This document shows positions 51,147 to 58,750 of a stretch of 58,750 nucleotides of DNA, piece after piece. The notes beneath the pieces were generated by a model, which saw nothing but the letters and a program-made list of their open reading frames with translations, had not been told where the DNA came from and did no database searches. Origin of the DNA: TMED26 sp002694075. Lineage in GTDB: Bacteria > Pseudomonadota > Alphaproteobacteria > Thalassobaculales > Thalassobaculaceae. How positions within the stretch are numbered: position 1 is the first letter of the stretch; every line of letters begins with the position of its first letter. The translations under genes were made by a program, and so were the position numbers. The stretch covers positions 1-58,750 of the forward strand of contig JAYYDT010000081.1 in assembly GCA_036160575.1 (NCBI GenBank), in the 5' to 3' direction.

Positions 51147-52451
51147 TTAGGACGGCGGCGCCGGCACCTCGAGCAATTGTCCGTCAGTGACTTCGAAATA
51201 TCGCGTCGCCAGCACGGTCGGCTTGTCAGCGAAGGCTTGGTTGGAACGCCGGTCGCGCAAGGTGACGGCAAGGCGATAATCGGCCGGCTGGCGTCGGTCC
51301 AAAGCGGCCCGGCGAAGACTGTCGACGCCGATCCGATCCCCTAAAAATATCCGTGTGGTGAAGACCTCGGCGCCGTCGGGGAAAATCGCCAGGCTGAAAA
51401 ACGTCCCGCTACCGCCGGACCAGTCCGAGAACACGACAGCCAATTCACGCCGGCCGTCGCCCCAGCGCAAGGGCAGCACATGGTGAACGACGATTTTGCC
51501 TTCGCCGCTCGCCGGCGTCAGCGGGTAGCGACCGCGGCCATCGGAAAGACGCACCCGGTTCTTCGGCCCGGGGAAGAAAACCGCGCTGTTCCGAAATCGC
51601 TCAATCCGCGCGGCGTCATCCGCCGCCTCATCGCCAAGGCCGGTGTAAAAGGGGTGATCGGTGACCATCGTGGTTTCGCGCGTCGTGAGCGCGTAGCGAT
51701 AGAGATTATGGACATAGAGCCCGCCCGCCGGCATGAGATAGCCATCGACGGACCGGAAAATCACCGCGTCATCGGCCCCCTGGACATCCACCACGGTGAT
51801 GATTTCGGTGCCATCCGTGGTCGCCCCACGGCCACGCAGGCGGTGGGCGGTCAGCGCTTGCGTGGCGAAATCAAACCGCCGCAATTGGCCGTTGGCGTCG
51901 CCGAAGACCAGCGCATCGCCCGCGCCGGTAACCCCAAAAGCCGTCACCGCGATCTGTGGCGGGATGGCCAGCGGGGCGGCGGCCAGATTCGGGTCGGCGA
52001 GATCGATCCGATAGAAGCGAAAGCCGCTGAATTTCCCGGGTGCGTTAATCGCCGGCACAAAGCCGAAACTGTCATCCTTGACGGTGGCCGACGCGAAGAT
52101 CACCTGTCCACCCACCGGGTCATAGGCCAACCCGGAAATAGCGGTTTTCCAGAAGGTTAGCTGACGCGGCCGGCCGTCCGCGCCCTGGCGCACGAAAAGC
52201 TCGGCCATGCGCTCGTGCTCGCCATAGACGCTTAAACGCGCGTCGTTATAAATATGGGATGTGAAAAAATGCCGCGCGTTGGGGCTCTCGCCAACGGTGA
52301 CAGCGGTCGCCGCGCCGCGCGCGCGCTGGGCCGTCACGCAGGCCGCGTCACCACCGCAAAGGTCACGGTTCAGCGCTGGCGGCCCCCATAAGAAAAAAAC
52401 ACTGACCCCGATGACCAGGCAAATCACCACACCGGCGATGATTTTTTTAAT
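51147..52451 (-). CDS. Membrane-anchored beta-rich protein of unknown function, apparent ATT start
   Basis: I do not recognise this protein of about 434 residues. It begins, if read from ATT at 52449-52451, as KKIIAGVVICLVIGVSVFF after the initiator, a positive N-terminus with one membrane helix or uncleaved signal, followed by a large exported domain of short beta strands (LTFWKTAISGLAYD, VFGDANGQLRRFDF, ELAVVFSDWSGGS) that suggest a beta propeller. The ideal ribosome site GGGAGGTG lies six bases before the ATT. The next usable start is GTG at 52430, which removes both lysines and has no such site. Two early cysteines (CGGDAAC) may form a disulfide. A TATACT lies at 52486-52491. Confidence 0.6.
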   Translation of the reverse strand: MKKIIAGVVICLVIGVSVFFLWGPPALNRDLCGGDAACVTAQRARGAATAVTVGESPNARHFFTSHIYNDARLSVYGEHERMAELFVRQGADGRPRQLTFWKTAISGLAYDPVGGQVIFASATVKDDSFGFVPAINAPGKFSGFRFYRIDLADPNLAAAPLAIPPQIAVTAFGVTGAGDALVFGDANGQLRRFDFATQALTAHRLRGRGATTDGTEIITVVDVQGADDAVIFRSVDGYLMPAGGLYVHNLYRYALTTRETTMVTDHPFYTGLGDEAADDAARIERFRNSAVFFPGPKNRVRLSDGRGRYPLTPASGEGKIVVHHVLPLRWGDGRRELAVVFSDWSGGSGTFFSLAIFPDGAEVFTTRIFLGDRIGVDSLRRAALDRRQPADYRLAVTLRDRRSNQAFADKPTVLATRYFEVTDGQLLEVPAPPS

Positions 52452-52463
52452 GGGTCACCTCCC
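52449..52463 (-). promoter_or_regulatory. Strong Shine-Dalgarno leading to an ATT codon
   Basis: On the minus strand GGGAGGTG is followed by ACCC and then ATT AAA AAA. Spacing is ideal for initiation, and no ATG, GTG or TTG occupies the position. The in-frame stop TGA lies two codons upstream of the ATT, so no longer start exists. Confidence 0.6.
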
Positions 52464-52679
52464 TGCCCAAACCTGTGAGGTGACGAGTATAGCCTGTTGA
52501 CCTTCAAATGAAATATTACCATCGGTTTAGATTTATGCGTTTAGGGCCGCGTTTGCCATGAAAATGTCAGGTCCATCAGTGATCCAAAGTCGCGCCAGCG
52601 CGTATCAAATGTATGCGTGACTTAAAAACATTCTTCGCCCTGGCCCGGGTCATCGCGATTTGCGCCATTGGATGTCTGG

Positions 52680-53501
52680 TCAATCGCCCCGCTTGGCGGG
52701 TGTGAGCGACGGCGCCACCCGCTTGAGGGCGCCGTAAACGTCGATCAGCAGGACATGGGGCACGGTAAGCGCGGCAAGCCCGATGAAGGTCGCGCGGATT
52801 AGCCCGCTGTCCAAATCGACGGTCGCCAACCAGGGCACCGCCGCCAGCACCGCCGCGACGCTGACCGCGCTGAACGCCGCCACCTGCCACCACACCCGTG
52901 ACCCAAGCGGGCTGAGCGCGCGCGCCACCGCGCGCAGGTGGCGCACGCTGTGTATCGCGCAGAAATAGACCGCAAAGCCCCACAACGGCGGCAGCAACGC
53001 CAGCATCACCGCCAGCCCGGCGATTTCCGCCGCCGCCCGCCGGCCGGCGGCGCCTTGGCCGAGCGCCAACCACAGCACCGCCAGCGCCCAGATCGGCGCC
53101 GCCAGCTGAAGCAGGTCAATCAACGCCGCCACCTCACCGCCGACCAACAGGCTGAAAATCGGCGTGACGGCGTCACCATGGACCAGCGGCACGACCGTAA
53201 TCGGCGCCGCCCCGTGAATCACCACGCGCGGGCCGCGATGCGGTAGGTGCGCCGTCGCGGCCGTGTCCATCATGCCGAAATGGCTAACCGAGAGGGCGAG
53301 GAAAAGGACGAAACCGGCGAGCGGCGCGACCCACCACAGCAGCACCACGGCGCCGGCGATGGCTAAATATGCGGCCATGAATAAGGTCAGGGAAACGCCG
53401 CCGCGCGCGGCCAAACGCAGGCCCAAAACGCCATCGGCGGCGCCATGGGGGAAACCGGCGACCACGACCAGCATGAGCGGTAAGGCGATCTGCCAACTCA
53501 T
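52680..53501 (-). CDS. blh: Beta-carotene 15,15'-dioxygenase (Brp/Blh family)
   Basis: A 273-residue polytopic membrane enzyme that cleaves beta-carotene into two retinal molecules. Conserved histidines that bind iron are in GFPHGAADGVLG, SVSHFGMMD, CAIHSVRHLR and LTVPHVLLIDVYG. About seven to eight hydrophobic helices are visible. The ATG at 53501 overlaps the crtY stop by four bases (ATGA), so it is the translationally coupled last gene of the rhodopsin cassette. Its product supplies the chromophore for the rhodopsin at the other end. After it, the gap 52452-52679 holds no gene that I could support. Confidence 0.92.
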   Translation of the reverse strand: MSWQIALPLMLVVVAGFPHGAADGVLGLRLAARGGVSLTLFMAAYLAIAGAVVLLWWVAPLAGFVLFLALSVSHFGMMDTAATAHLPHRGPRVVIHGAAPITVVPLVHGDAVTPIFSLLVGGEVAALIDLLQLAAPIWALAVLWLALGQGAAGRRAAAEIAGLAVMLALLPPLWGFAVYFCAIHSVRHLRAVARALSPLGSRVWWQVAAFSAVSVAAVLAAVPWLATVDLDSGLIRATFIGLAALTVPHVLLIDVYGALKRVAPSLTPAKRGD

Positions 53502-54616
53502 CGCCCGGCCCCGCCAAGCGCCGCCGCCAAAAACAACCCCATTGGCAAGCCTGACATGAGCCTTAACCGCCCCGGCCAATCACCATAACCGCGCATGAAC
53601 CGCGCGAAGGCATCACCGTCCAAGGCGGCGGCGGCGCGCGTGAAAATCTCCGGCGCGCGCGCGGGCGCCCGACGCAGGACCCGCAACAAAACCTGATCCA
53701 TCCAAGCTTCTATCGCGTCGCATCCGGGGCGTGCGCCGCCGCCCCTGACGGTCAGGTCGGCGATTTGCCGCTGAATCTGGGAAAAGGCGTAACCGCTGGA
53801 GGCGCGGAGCGCGGCGGCGCGCATGCCGACGGCGGTGCCGAATACCCCATCGGGTCGCAAGCGGGCGAGTGGTATGACGCCCGCCTCGCGGCTGGAGATG
53901 GTGACACCGGCGGTGGGATAATGGGCCGCGAGATAGATCGCGATCTGATCGTCATACCAGCTGGCCGGCTGCACCTGAGGTGAGAAGACGGTCGATTCGA
54001 CCAGCGCGTTTTCGGCGCTGAACGGCAGCAGATAGATAAAGTGGACACCGGCCTCTTGAGACACTCGGAAATCCATCAAAATGGCGGTTTGCGGGTCAAA
54101 CACCGGTTGATCCATGCGCACCTGCCAGCCCGCGAAGTGCTGCAATAAAACGCCGGCCGGCGGGGCTGGCGGCCGGCTGTCAAACACCCGGGCGGCCCGC
54201 AACTCACGGCCGTCGGCCAATGCCACGCGATAGCCACCGGCATGGCGCGTGGCGGCGGCGACGGTTCCCCGCATCTGTCGCACCGCCGGCATGGTCGCCC
54301 GCAAATGGTTTTCGAACCGTGCCGAGGAAATCGCGCGATACCAAAAATTGTTACTGGTGAGAACCGTCTTGCCGCCATGGTCAATCACCGCCCACTGTCG
54401 CCACGCCGCCTCCCCAAAGGGCCGCGCCAAAGCCAAATCCTCGCCGCCGTCATCCCAATAGCCCCAGATATGATCGGGCCGTGGGTCGCCAGGATCGATC
54501 ACCGCCACCGGCCCATTTTGGTCCGCCGCCAAACGGTGGGCCAGGGTCAAGCCAGCGCAGCCACCGCCGACCACGGCCGCCGCCAATGCGGGCGTGTCAG
54601 GACAGGGCGTCGACAC
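53498..54616 (-). CDS. crtY: Lycopene beta-cyclase
   Basis: A 372-residue CrtY-type flavoprotein that closes both ends of lycopene to beta rings. The FAD/NAD motif is AAVVGGGCAGLTLAHRL near the N-terminus, then PDHIWGYWDD, typical of CrtY (IWxxWDD). Later parts are DFRVSQEAGVHFIYLLPFS and PTGYAF-like ASSGYAFSQIQRQ. The GTG at 54616 is chosen because GAGGG lies nine bases upstream and the family N-terminus starts there. It overlaps the end of crtB by 20 bases and blh by four. Confidence 0.92.
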   Translation of the reverse strand: MSTPCPDTPALAAAVVGGGCAGLTLAHRLAADQNGPVAVIDPGDPRPDHIWGYWDDGGEDLALARPFGEAAWRQWAVIDHGGKTVLTSNNFWYRAISSARFENHLRATMPAVRQMRGTVAAATRHAGGYRVALADGRELRAARVFDSRPPAPPAGVLLQHFAGWQVRMDQPVFDPQTAILMDFRVSQEAGVHFIYLLPFSAENALVESTVFSPQVQPASWYDDQIAIYLAAHYPTAGVTISSREAGVIPLARLRPDGVFGTAVGMRAAALRASSGYAFSQIQRQIADLTVRGGGARPGCDAIEAWMDQVLLRVLRRAPARAPEIFTRAAAALDGDAFARFMRGYGDWPGRLRLMSGLPMGLFLAAALGGAGR

Positions 54617-55556
54617 TTGCGATCCCTCGTAACGGCGCGTGAAGGGCGGCGTTGTGGGCCGGCGGCATTCGCCACCGCCGCACCAGACGCGGCAGGCTGG
54701 CCGCCGAGGCCAAGACCTTACCGCCACCGCCGACCACTTGCCGGCCGCGCCACCAGGCGTGGTGACGACGGGTTAAGCGGCGGCCGATGGCGCGGTAGAC
54801 CGTGGCCGCGACACCCATCGCCAAATCGTTTTGCCACGGCAGATAGGCGAGCCCCGCCAAGCCGGAGGCGTAATAAGTTTCGGCCCAAACCAAGGTTTCG
54901 CCGACGGCGGTGGCGACCGGAGCGCGGCACGGGTCGGCCGGGTCGCGCATGCCCGCGGCGATTTCCGCCGGCGTCAGCGCGCCGCACCAACTGGCCGGCA
55001 GATAACGGCGCCCCAAGCCAGCGTCCTCGGCCACATCACGGGCGATATTGGTCAACTGCATGGCAATACCAAGGTCGACCGCGAAAGCGTCGGCGCGCCG
55101 GTCGCGGCGGCCCAGGATCGGCGCCATCATCAGACCGACCGTGCCGGCCACCTGATAAGCGTAAACGATCAACGCCGCCTGATTCTCCAAGGCCACCGTG
55201 CCCTGGTCGAAAATCAAGCCGGCTATCAAATCGCGGGCCGCCGCGCGCGGAATCGCGGCTTCCTGGCTGAGGGCCAAAAAAGTCGCCACCTCGGCCATGT
55301 CGGGCGGCAGGTCGCCCACGGTGCCGTCGATCAAGGCCATGTCAATCGCTCGCAAACGCGGCAATCCCCCCGGCAGGTCGCCATCGGCGATATCGTCTAA
55401 AAACCGGCAAAAGGCGTAAAGTAGGGTCGCCTGGCGGGCCGCCACCGGCCCGAGAAATCGGCGCGCCCAGTGAAACGACTTGCCGTGGGCGGCAAGCATC
55501 CGGTCGGCCATGTCCTCGGCCGAAAGCGGTCCCTCTGACGGACAGCCGGCGACCAT
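54597..55556 (-). CDS. crtB: Phytoene synthase
   Basis: A 319-residue enzyme that condenses two geranylgeranyl diphosphates to phytoene. The first aspartate-rich motif is CRFLDDIADGD and the second is TNIARDVAEDAGLGRRYLP. HGKSFHWARRFLGP near the N-terminus is family-typical. The ATG at 55556 lies eight bases after AAAGGGG; the longer frame upstream lies inside crtI and is not family sequence. The start is 14 bases after crtI, and its end overlaps crtY, which fits a tight operon. Confidence 0.93.
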   Translation of the reverse strand: MVAGCPSEGPLSAEDMADRMLAAHGKSFHWARRFLGPVAARQATLLYAFCRFLDDIADGDLPGGLPRLRAIDMALIDGTVGDLPPDMAEVATFLALSQEAAIPRAAARDLIAGLIFDQGTVALENQAALIVYAYQVAGTVGLMMAPILGRRDRRADAFAVDLGIAMQLTNIARDVAEDAGLGRRYLPASWCGALTPAEIAAGMRDPADPCRAPVATAVGETLVWAETYYASGLAGLAYLPWQNDLAMGVAATVYRAIGRRLTRRHHAWWRGRQVVGGGGKVLASAASLPRLVRRWRMPPAHNAALHAPLRGIASVDALS

Positions 55557-55570
55557 CACCAATGCCCCTT

Positions 55571-57112
55571 TTATCCAGCCTCCGCGGCCGCCCGTTCGCG
55601 GAGCAGCGTTTCCACCACTTTCGCCGAACTGACGACGCCCGGCAAGCCGGCGCCCGGATGCGTGCCGGCGCCGACAAAGTAAAGATTGTCGATATGCGGG
55701 TCGCGGTTGCGATAGCGGAACCAGGCCGATTGGCTGAAAATCGGCGCGATAGAGAAGCCAGCGCCGTGGCGCGCCCGATAGTCGTCGCGGAAATCGGTCG
55801 GGTCCATCCAAAACTCGCCGGTGATGTGGTTTTCCAAATCCGGCAGGATGGTCCGCGAAAGCGCCGCCACGATACGATCGCGCAGCTCTTGCCCCGCCGT
55901 CGACCAATCGATGTCGGTCTGTAAATTGGGCACCGGGCAAAGGACATAGAAGCTATCGCAGCCGGGCGGCGCGAAACTGGCGTCGGTCGCCGTCGGCCGG
56001 TGCAGGTAGAGCGAAAAATCGTCCGACAGTTTGCCGTGGTCGAAAATATCGGCCAACAAAGCGCGAAACCGCTGGCCTAGCCAAATGGTGTGGTGGGCGA
56101 CCTCGGGATATTGCCGGCGGGTGCCGAAGAATAACACGTAAAGACCCATCGAGTACTTGGTCATGGACTCCGGCAAAGGACGTTTGGCACGGCGCGCGGC
56201 CGGGCCGCCATCGACCAACATTTCGCGGTAGACGGTCGGCGGATCGGCGTTGCAGATCACCTGATCGGCCGGCAAATGCGCGCCCCCGGTCAGCGTGACG
56301 CCGGTCACGCGATCGCCGGCCATTGTGATGCGCGTGACGTCGGCGCCGGTTAAGATCTCAATCCCCTGGCGGCGCATCAAATCGGTGAGCGCGGCGACCA
56401 GGGCGCCGGTCCCGCCCATGCAAAAGAAAACCCCCCATTTGCGCTCGAGATAGTGGATCAACGAATAGATCGAGGTGGTCGAGAACGGGTTGCCGCCGAC
56501 CAGCAACGGTTGGATCGAAAAAGCGCGGCGCAGCAAGGGATGGCGAATATGTTTAGCGACCAAGGCGCTGACCGTGCGGTCGGCGCGCAGCCGGACCAGC
56601 GCCGGCAACTGCGCCATCATCGCGCCGAAACGGGTAAATGGCCGGTGAGCCAGTTCGCTGAAGCCGACGTCGAAAATACGACGCGAGGCTTCCACCAAAT
56701 TCTCGTAACCGGCCACATCCTCGGGCGCGAAACGGGCGATCTCCTCGCGCATCCGCGCCAAGTCGCCGCCATAGTCGAAGCTGCGCCCGTCGTGGAAATA
56801 ATAGCGATACCACGGGGTCAATGGCGCGAAGGTCAGGTGGTCGTGGAGATTTTCGCCGAACAACTGGAACAGCTCTTCGAACAAAAAAGGCGCCGTGATC
56901 ACCGTCGGACCGGCGTCATGGCGAAAGCCATCGCGTTCAAAAACCTGTGCCCGGCCGCCAAGTTGGTCGAGGCGTTCGACCAAGGTCACATGGTGACCCA
57001 TGGCACGGCAGCGGAGCGCGGCCGCCAGGCCACCAAAACCACCGCCGATGACGACACTGCGCGGCGCTGAGGCCAGCCCGGCGCCGTCGGCGCCCGGAGC
57101 CATTTGATTCAC
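55571..57112 (-). CDS. crtI: Phytoene desaturase
   Basis: A 513-residue FAD-dependent desaturase that converts colourless phytoene to lycopene. The N-terminal dinucleotide motif is SVVIGGGFGGLAAALR, followed by GGRAQVFERDGFRHDAGPTV. The C-terminal signature is YFVGAGTHPGAGLPGVVSSA. The GTG at 57112 is used as start: it overlaps the crtE stop (GTGA) and follows GAGGG. An ATG at 57103 is an alternative. Length and domain order are normal. Confidence 0.95.
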   Translation of the reverse strand: MNQMAPGADGAGLASAPRSVVIGGGFGGLAAALRCRAMGHHVTLVERLDQLGGRAQVFERDGFRHDAGPTVITAPFLFEELFQLFGENLHDHLTFAPLTPWYRYYFHDGRSFDYGGDLARMREEIARFAPEDVAGYENLVEASRRIFDVGFSELAHRPFTRFGAMMAQLPALVRLRADRTVSALVAKHIRHPLLRRAFSIQPLLVGGNPFSTTSIYSLIHYLERKWGVFFCMGGTGALVAALTDLMRRQGIEILTGADVTRITMAGDRVTGVTLTGGAHLPADQVICNADPPTVYREMLVDGGPAARRAKRPLPESMTKYSMGLYVLFFGTRRQYPEVAHHTIWLGQRFRALLADIFDHGKLSDDFSLYLHRPTATDASFAPPGCDSFYVLCPVPNLQTDIDWSTAGQELRDRIVAALSRTILPDLENHITGEFWMDPTDFRDDYRARHGAGFSIAPIFSQSAWFRYRNRDPHIDNLYFVGAGTHPGAGLPGVVSSAKVVETLLRERAAAEAG

Positions 57113-58146
57113 GCGCCCTCAGCCCCCGCTGCCCGCGCGCGGGTGGCGGCCGTCGCCTTCTCCAGATAGCTGACCAAGGGGCTAAGCGCGGCGCGCAGGC
57201 CATCCGGCAAGTCGGCGCATTCGCGGCGGCAGATGTCCAGTTGTTCTTGCAAGCGCTGGGCGCAGATTTCCAATGCTCCAGTGGCCGCGATCTGTTCGGC
57301 CCAGGGTTCTATGTCGTCGCCCGCGGGTGACGACATCCAGGCGTCGAACGCGGCCCGGTGGCCATTGACCAAAAGGCTGCGGAAGCTGACCGAGACCGCG
57401 TTGGGCGCGCGCCGGCGCAGGTCATTGTAAGCGGCGGCGCCGCCGTCCTTACCGAGGACGTCAAGCATATCATTGGACATTTGATAGGCCAGCCCGAGGG
57501 CGTGAATGGCGCGCCGTACGGGAGCCAGATGCCGATCCGCGCCGGCCAGCATCAAAGGTCCTTCGATAGGCGCCAAAATCAAGGGCGCGGTTTTTTCGCC
57601 AACCACCTGGTCATAGGTTTGCCAGGTCAGCACCGGCGCGCCGGTGAATTCGGCGGCCTGGCCCTCGGATAGGCGGCGCATGGCGGCGGCCAAAGCGGCG
57701 AAAGCCGCGCCGCCTTGCCCATCGGCGACGGCGGCGGTCGCCGCCTCGAAACTCCGGGCGACCAACCAGTCGCCAAAACAAATCGCCAACGGCGTGCCGA
57801 AGGCGGAAAAAATCGTAGAGCGGTGACGCCGTTGCTCATCCCGGTCGCAAATATCGTCATGGACCAGGGACGCGTTATGCATCAGTTCGACAGCCAGGGC
57901 CCAGTGGAGGGCGCGCGCGTCATCGAGGCCAACGGCGGCGGCCACGGCAAGAGCGGTGCGGCCGCGCAACAGCTTGCCAAAACGGCTGAAATGGAAATGT
58001 GCGACTTCGTGGAGCGGTGACTGCGGCGCGGGCAAGAGCGCGGTGATCGCGTCTTCCAATCGCGTTCGCGGATCCGCGGTAGCGGCAACGCCCTGGCCGG
58101 TTTGTTCCGGCTTCGACGGACGTCGTTCGGCAAATTGGCTTTGCAT
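57109..58146 (-). CDS. crtE: Geranylgeranyl diphosphate synthase-like polyprenyl synthetase
   Basis: A 345-residue trans-prenyltransferase that makes the C20 precursor of carotenoids. The first aspartate-rich motif is LVHDDICDRDEQRR, intact, with FGDWLVARSFEA downstream. The second reads QMSNDMLDVLGKD, where the first of the usual DDxxD aspartates is Asn. The N-terminus is longer than in short CrtE proteins and rich in Ala/Pro. The ATG at 58146 follows GGGAGGGTG; ten more residues are possible. It lies 70 bases after the rhodopsin gene and overlaps crtI by four bases. An octaprenyl-type product cannot be excluded from sequence alone. Confidence 0.88.
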   Translation of the reverse strand: MQSQFAERRPSKPEQTGQGVAATADPRTRLEDAITALLPAPQSPLHEVAHFHFSRFGKLLRGRTALAVAAAVGLDDARALHWALAVELMHNASLVHDDICDRDEQRRHRSTIFSAFGTPLAICFGDWLVARSFEAATAAVADGQGGAAFAALAAAMRRLSEGQAAEFTGAPVLTWQTYDQVVGEKTAPLILAPIEGPLMLAGADRHLAPVRRAIHALGLAYQMSNDMLDVLGKDGGAAAYNDLRRRAPNAVSVSFRSLLVNGHRAAFDAWMSSPAGDDIEPWAEQIAATGALEICAQRLQEQLDICRRECADLPDGLRAALSPLVSYLEKATAATRARAAGAEGA

Positions 58147-58171
58147 GACGACACCCTCCCTGGAGAAGTAG

Positions 58172-58199
58172 GGCATGCCCGGCGGTCACCGGGCATGCC
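58172..58199 (-). promoter_or_regulatory. Strong hairpin between rhodopsin and crtE genes
   Basis: GGCATGCCCGG (58172-58182) and CCGGGCATGCC (58189-58199) form a perfect 11-base-pair stem with a six-base loop. On the minus strand, in the sense of the operon, no T-run follows. On the plus strand TTTATTT follows. It may shield the 3' end of the rhodopsin mRNA or limit read-through into crtE, giving more rhodopsin than carotenoid enzymes. Confidence 0.65.
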
Positions 58200-58216
58200 T
58201 TTATTTAGTGCGGCGC

Positions 58217-58750
58217 TTAAGAGGCCGGCTTGTTGGCGTCGTCAGCAGTCGCAGCCGCCCAAATCACCACACCGAAGGCGATTTTGTTCACAAAATCGGC
58301 CAAGTTGTAGATGATGTTGAGGGCGGCAACGTCGCCACCACCGGCGTAACCGTAGATATAACCGAGCGGATAAATAGCCCAGCCCACGGTGACGATCATG
58401 CGCAGCGCGTTAAACGCTTTCTGACCGGCAACGGTGCCTTCGCTAGCATTGATGCGGCTGGCTTCACCGGCGAATACCTCGTAGATGATGTAAATCCATC
58501 CAGCCATACCGATAATAAACAGCACCCAGAGCGCGGTCGCATTCCCGGCATTCACTTCGCCAAGATAACCGGCGATCAACATCACCAGAGAGGCGATCAA
58601 CAAACGCCAGAATAGCCCCGTAGCGACTGCAGTCATCGCCGCCAAGATAAGGTAGAATTCGACGATCTGCAGGGGCACCGTCAGCAGCCAGTCGACATAG
58701 CGGAAGACAGTCGGACTTTCACCAGTATAAATCCATACTTCGCGCATGTA
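58217..58750 (-). CDS. Proteorhodopsin, C-terminal part (runs off the right edge)
   Basis: A light-driven proton pump of the inner membrane, of which about 178 C-terminal residues are in the window; by comparison with the green proteorhodopsin of SAR86 roughly the first 77 are missing. In that numbering the visible helix C reads RYVDWLLTVPLQIVEFYLIL: acceptor Asp97 (58691-58693), Gln at tuning position 105 (58667-58669) and donor Glu108. Helix G reads ADFVNKIAFG with the retinal lysine (58283-58285). The Met at 58745-58747 is internal. Together these predict a blue-absorbing proton pump. The gene leads the operon with crtEIBY and blh. Confidence 0.95.
   Translation of the reverse strand, partial: YMREVWIYTGESPTVFRYVDWLLTVPLQIVEFYLILAAMTAVATGLFWRLLIASLVMLIAGYLGEVNAGNATALWVLFIIGMAGWIYIIYEVFAGEASRINASEGTVAGQKAFNALRMIVTVGWAIYPLGYIYGYAGGGDVAALNIIYNLADFVNKIAFGVVIWAAATADDANKPAS

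Noticed and set aside
58217..58750. Truncated rhodopsin pseudogene starting at the Met at 58747
   Set aside because: The frame continues unbroken to the window edge and the Met aligns with an internal residue of proteorhodopsin, so the gene is only cut by the window.
1..58750. Insertion sequences, prophage genes, CRISPR arrays, tRNA or rRNA genes
   Set aside because: No transposase, integrase, phage protein, direct-repeat array or RNA gene signature was found on either strand by reading; a tRNA scan could not be run.

Overview
The window is a GC-rich stretch of a chromosome, most likely from a marine alphaproteobacterium of a Rhodospirillales-like lineage. The gene families point that way: CarD next to FdxA, a DUF1244 protein, a one-piece glycine decarboxylase behind a tandem glycine riboswitch, YbjN-proC, a MarR/OmpR/EnvZ-type operon resembling petP-petR, a B12-dependent ribonucleotide reductase, and a proteorhodopsin with its retinal pathway. 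I saw no insertion sequence, prophage, CRISPR array, rRNA or tRNA. Two genes are cut by the window edges: pyruvate kinase on the left and proteorhodopsin on the right.

Layout. Bases 1-12743 hold glycerate kinase and pyruvate kinase, an N-formylglutamate amidohydrolase-like enzyme, a ChaC-type glutathione cyclotransferase, an aminotransferase, a DUF938 methyltransferase, a TerB-like protein, ferredoxin FdxA, the transcription factor CarD, a degenerate phosphoesterase, the heat-shock sigma factor RpoH, an M48 lipoprotein protease, a nuclease-fold protein and a proline iminopeptidase. Bases 12745-17801 hold a small lipoprotein and the riboswitch-controlled gcvT-gcvH-gcvP operon. Bases 17802-24837 hold a structured non-coding gap, ybjN-proC, a TetR/COQ9-like gene, the phasin gene with its own promoter and palindromes, a CsaA-like protein, the two-component operon and ilvE. 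Bases 24850-36310 hold nrdJ, an AT-rich gap, a GMC oxidoreductase, a PhyH dioxygenase, phaB and phaA, an FMN hydroxyacid oxidase and a gamma-glutamyltransferase. Bases 36424-46823 hold miaA, ilvB-ilvN-ilvC and the cell-shape cluster mreB-mreC-mreD-mrdA-rodA. Bases 46829-52451 hold a DUF1330/cupin/cupin operon divergent from a dehydrogenase, then queF-queE-queC and an unknown membrane-anchored protein. Bases 52680-58750 hold the light-energy cassette, read leftwards: proteorhodopsin, crtE, crtI, crtB, crtY, blh.

How it works together. CrtE, CrtB, CrtI and CrtY take isoprenoid precursors to beta-carotene, and Blh cleaves beta-carotene to retinal, the chromophore of the rhodopsin. The visible part of the rhodopsin keeps the proton acceptor, the proton donor and the retinal lysine, and has Gln at the main spectral-tuning position, so a blue-absorbing proton pump is expected. 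The carbon side of the window is storage (phaA, phaB, phasin) and branched-chain amino acid synthesis (ilvBNC, ilvE). The phasin and phaA genes share TGC-N3-GCA palindromes, which suggests one repressor, probably of PhaR type, controlling polyhydroxybutyrate (PHB) genes at two separate loci.

The least expected signals are a gene (51147-52451) whose ideal Shine-Dalgarno leads to an ATT codon, a pseudoknot-capable element ahead of ybjN-proC, a phosphoesterase that has lost most metal ligands, and a strong hairpin between the rhodopsin and crtE genes.
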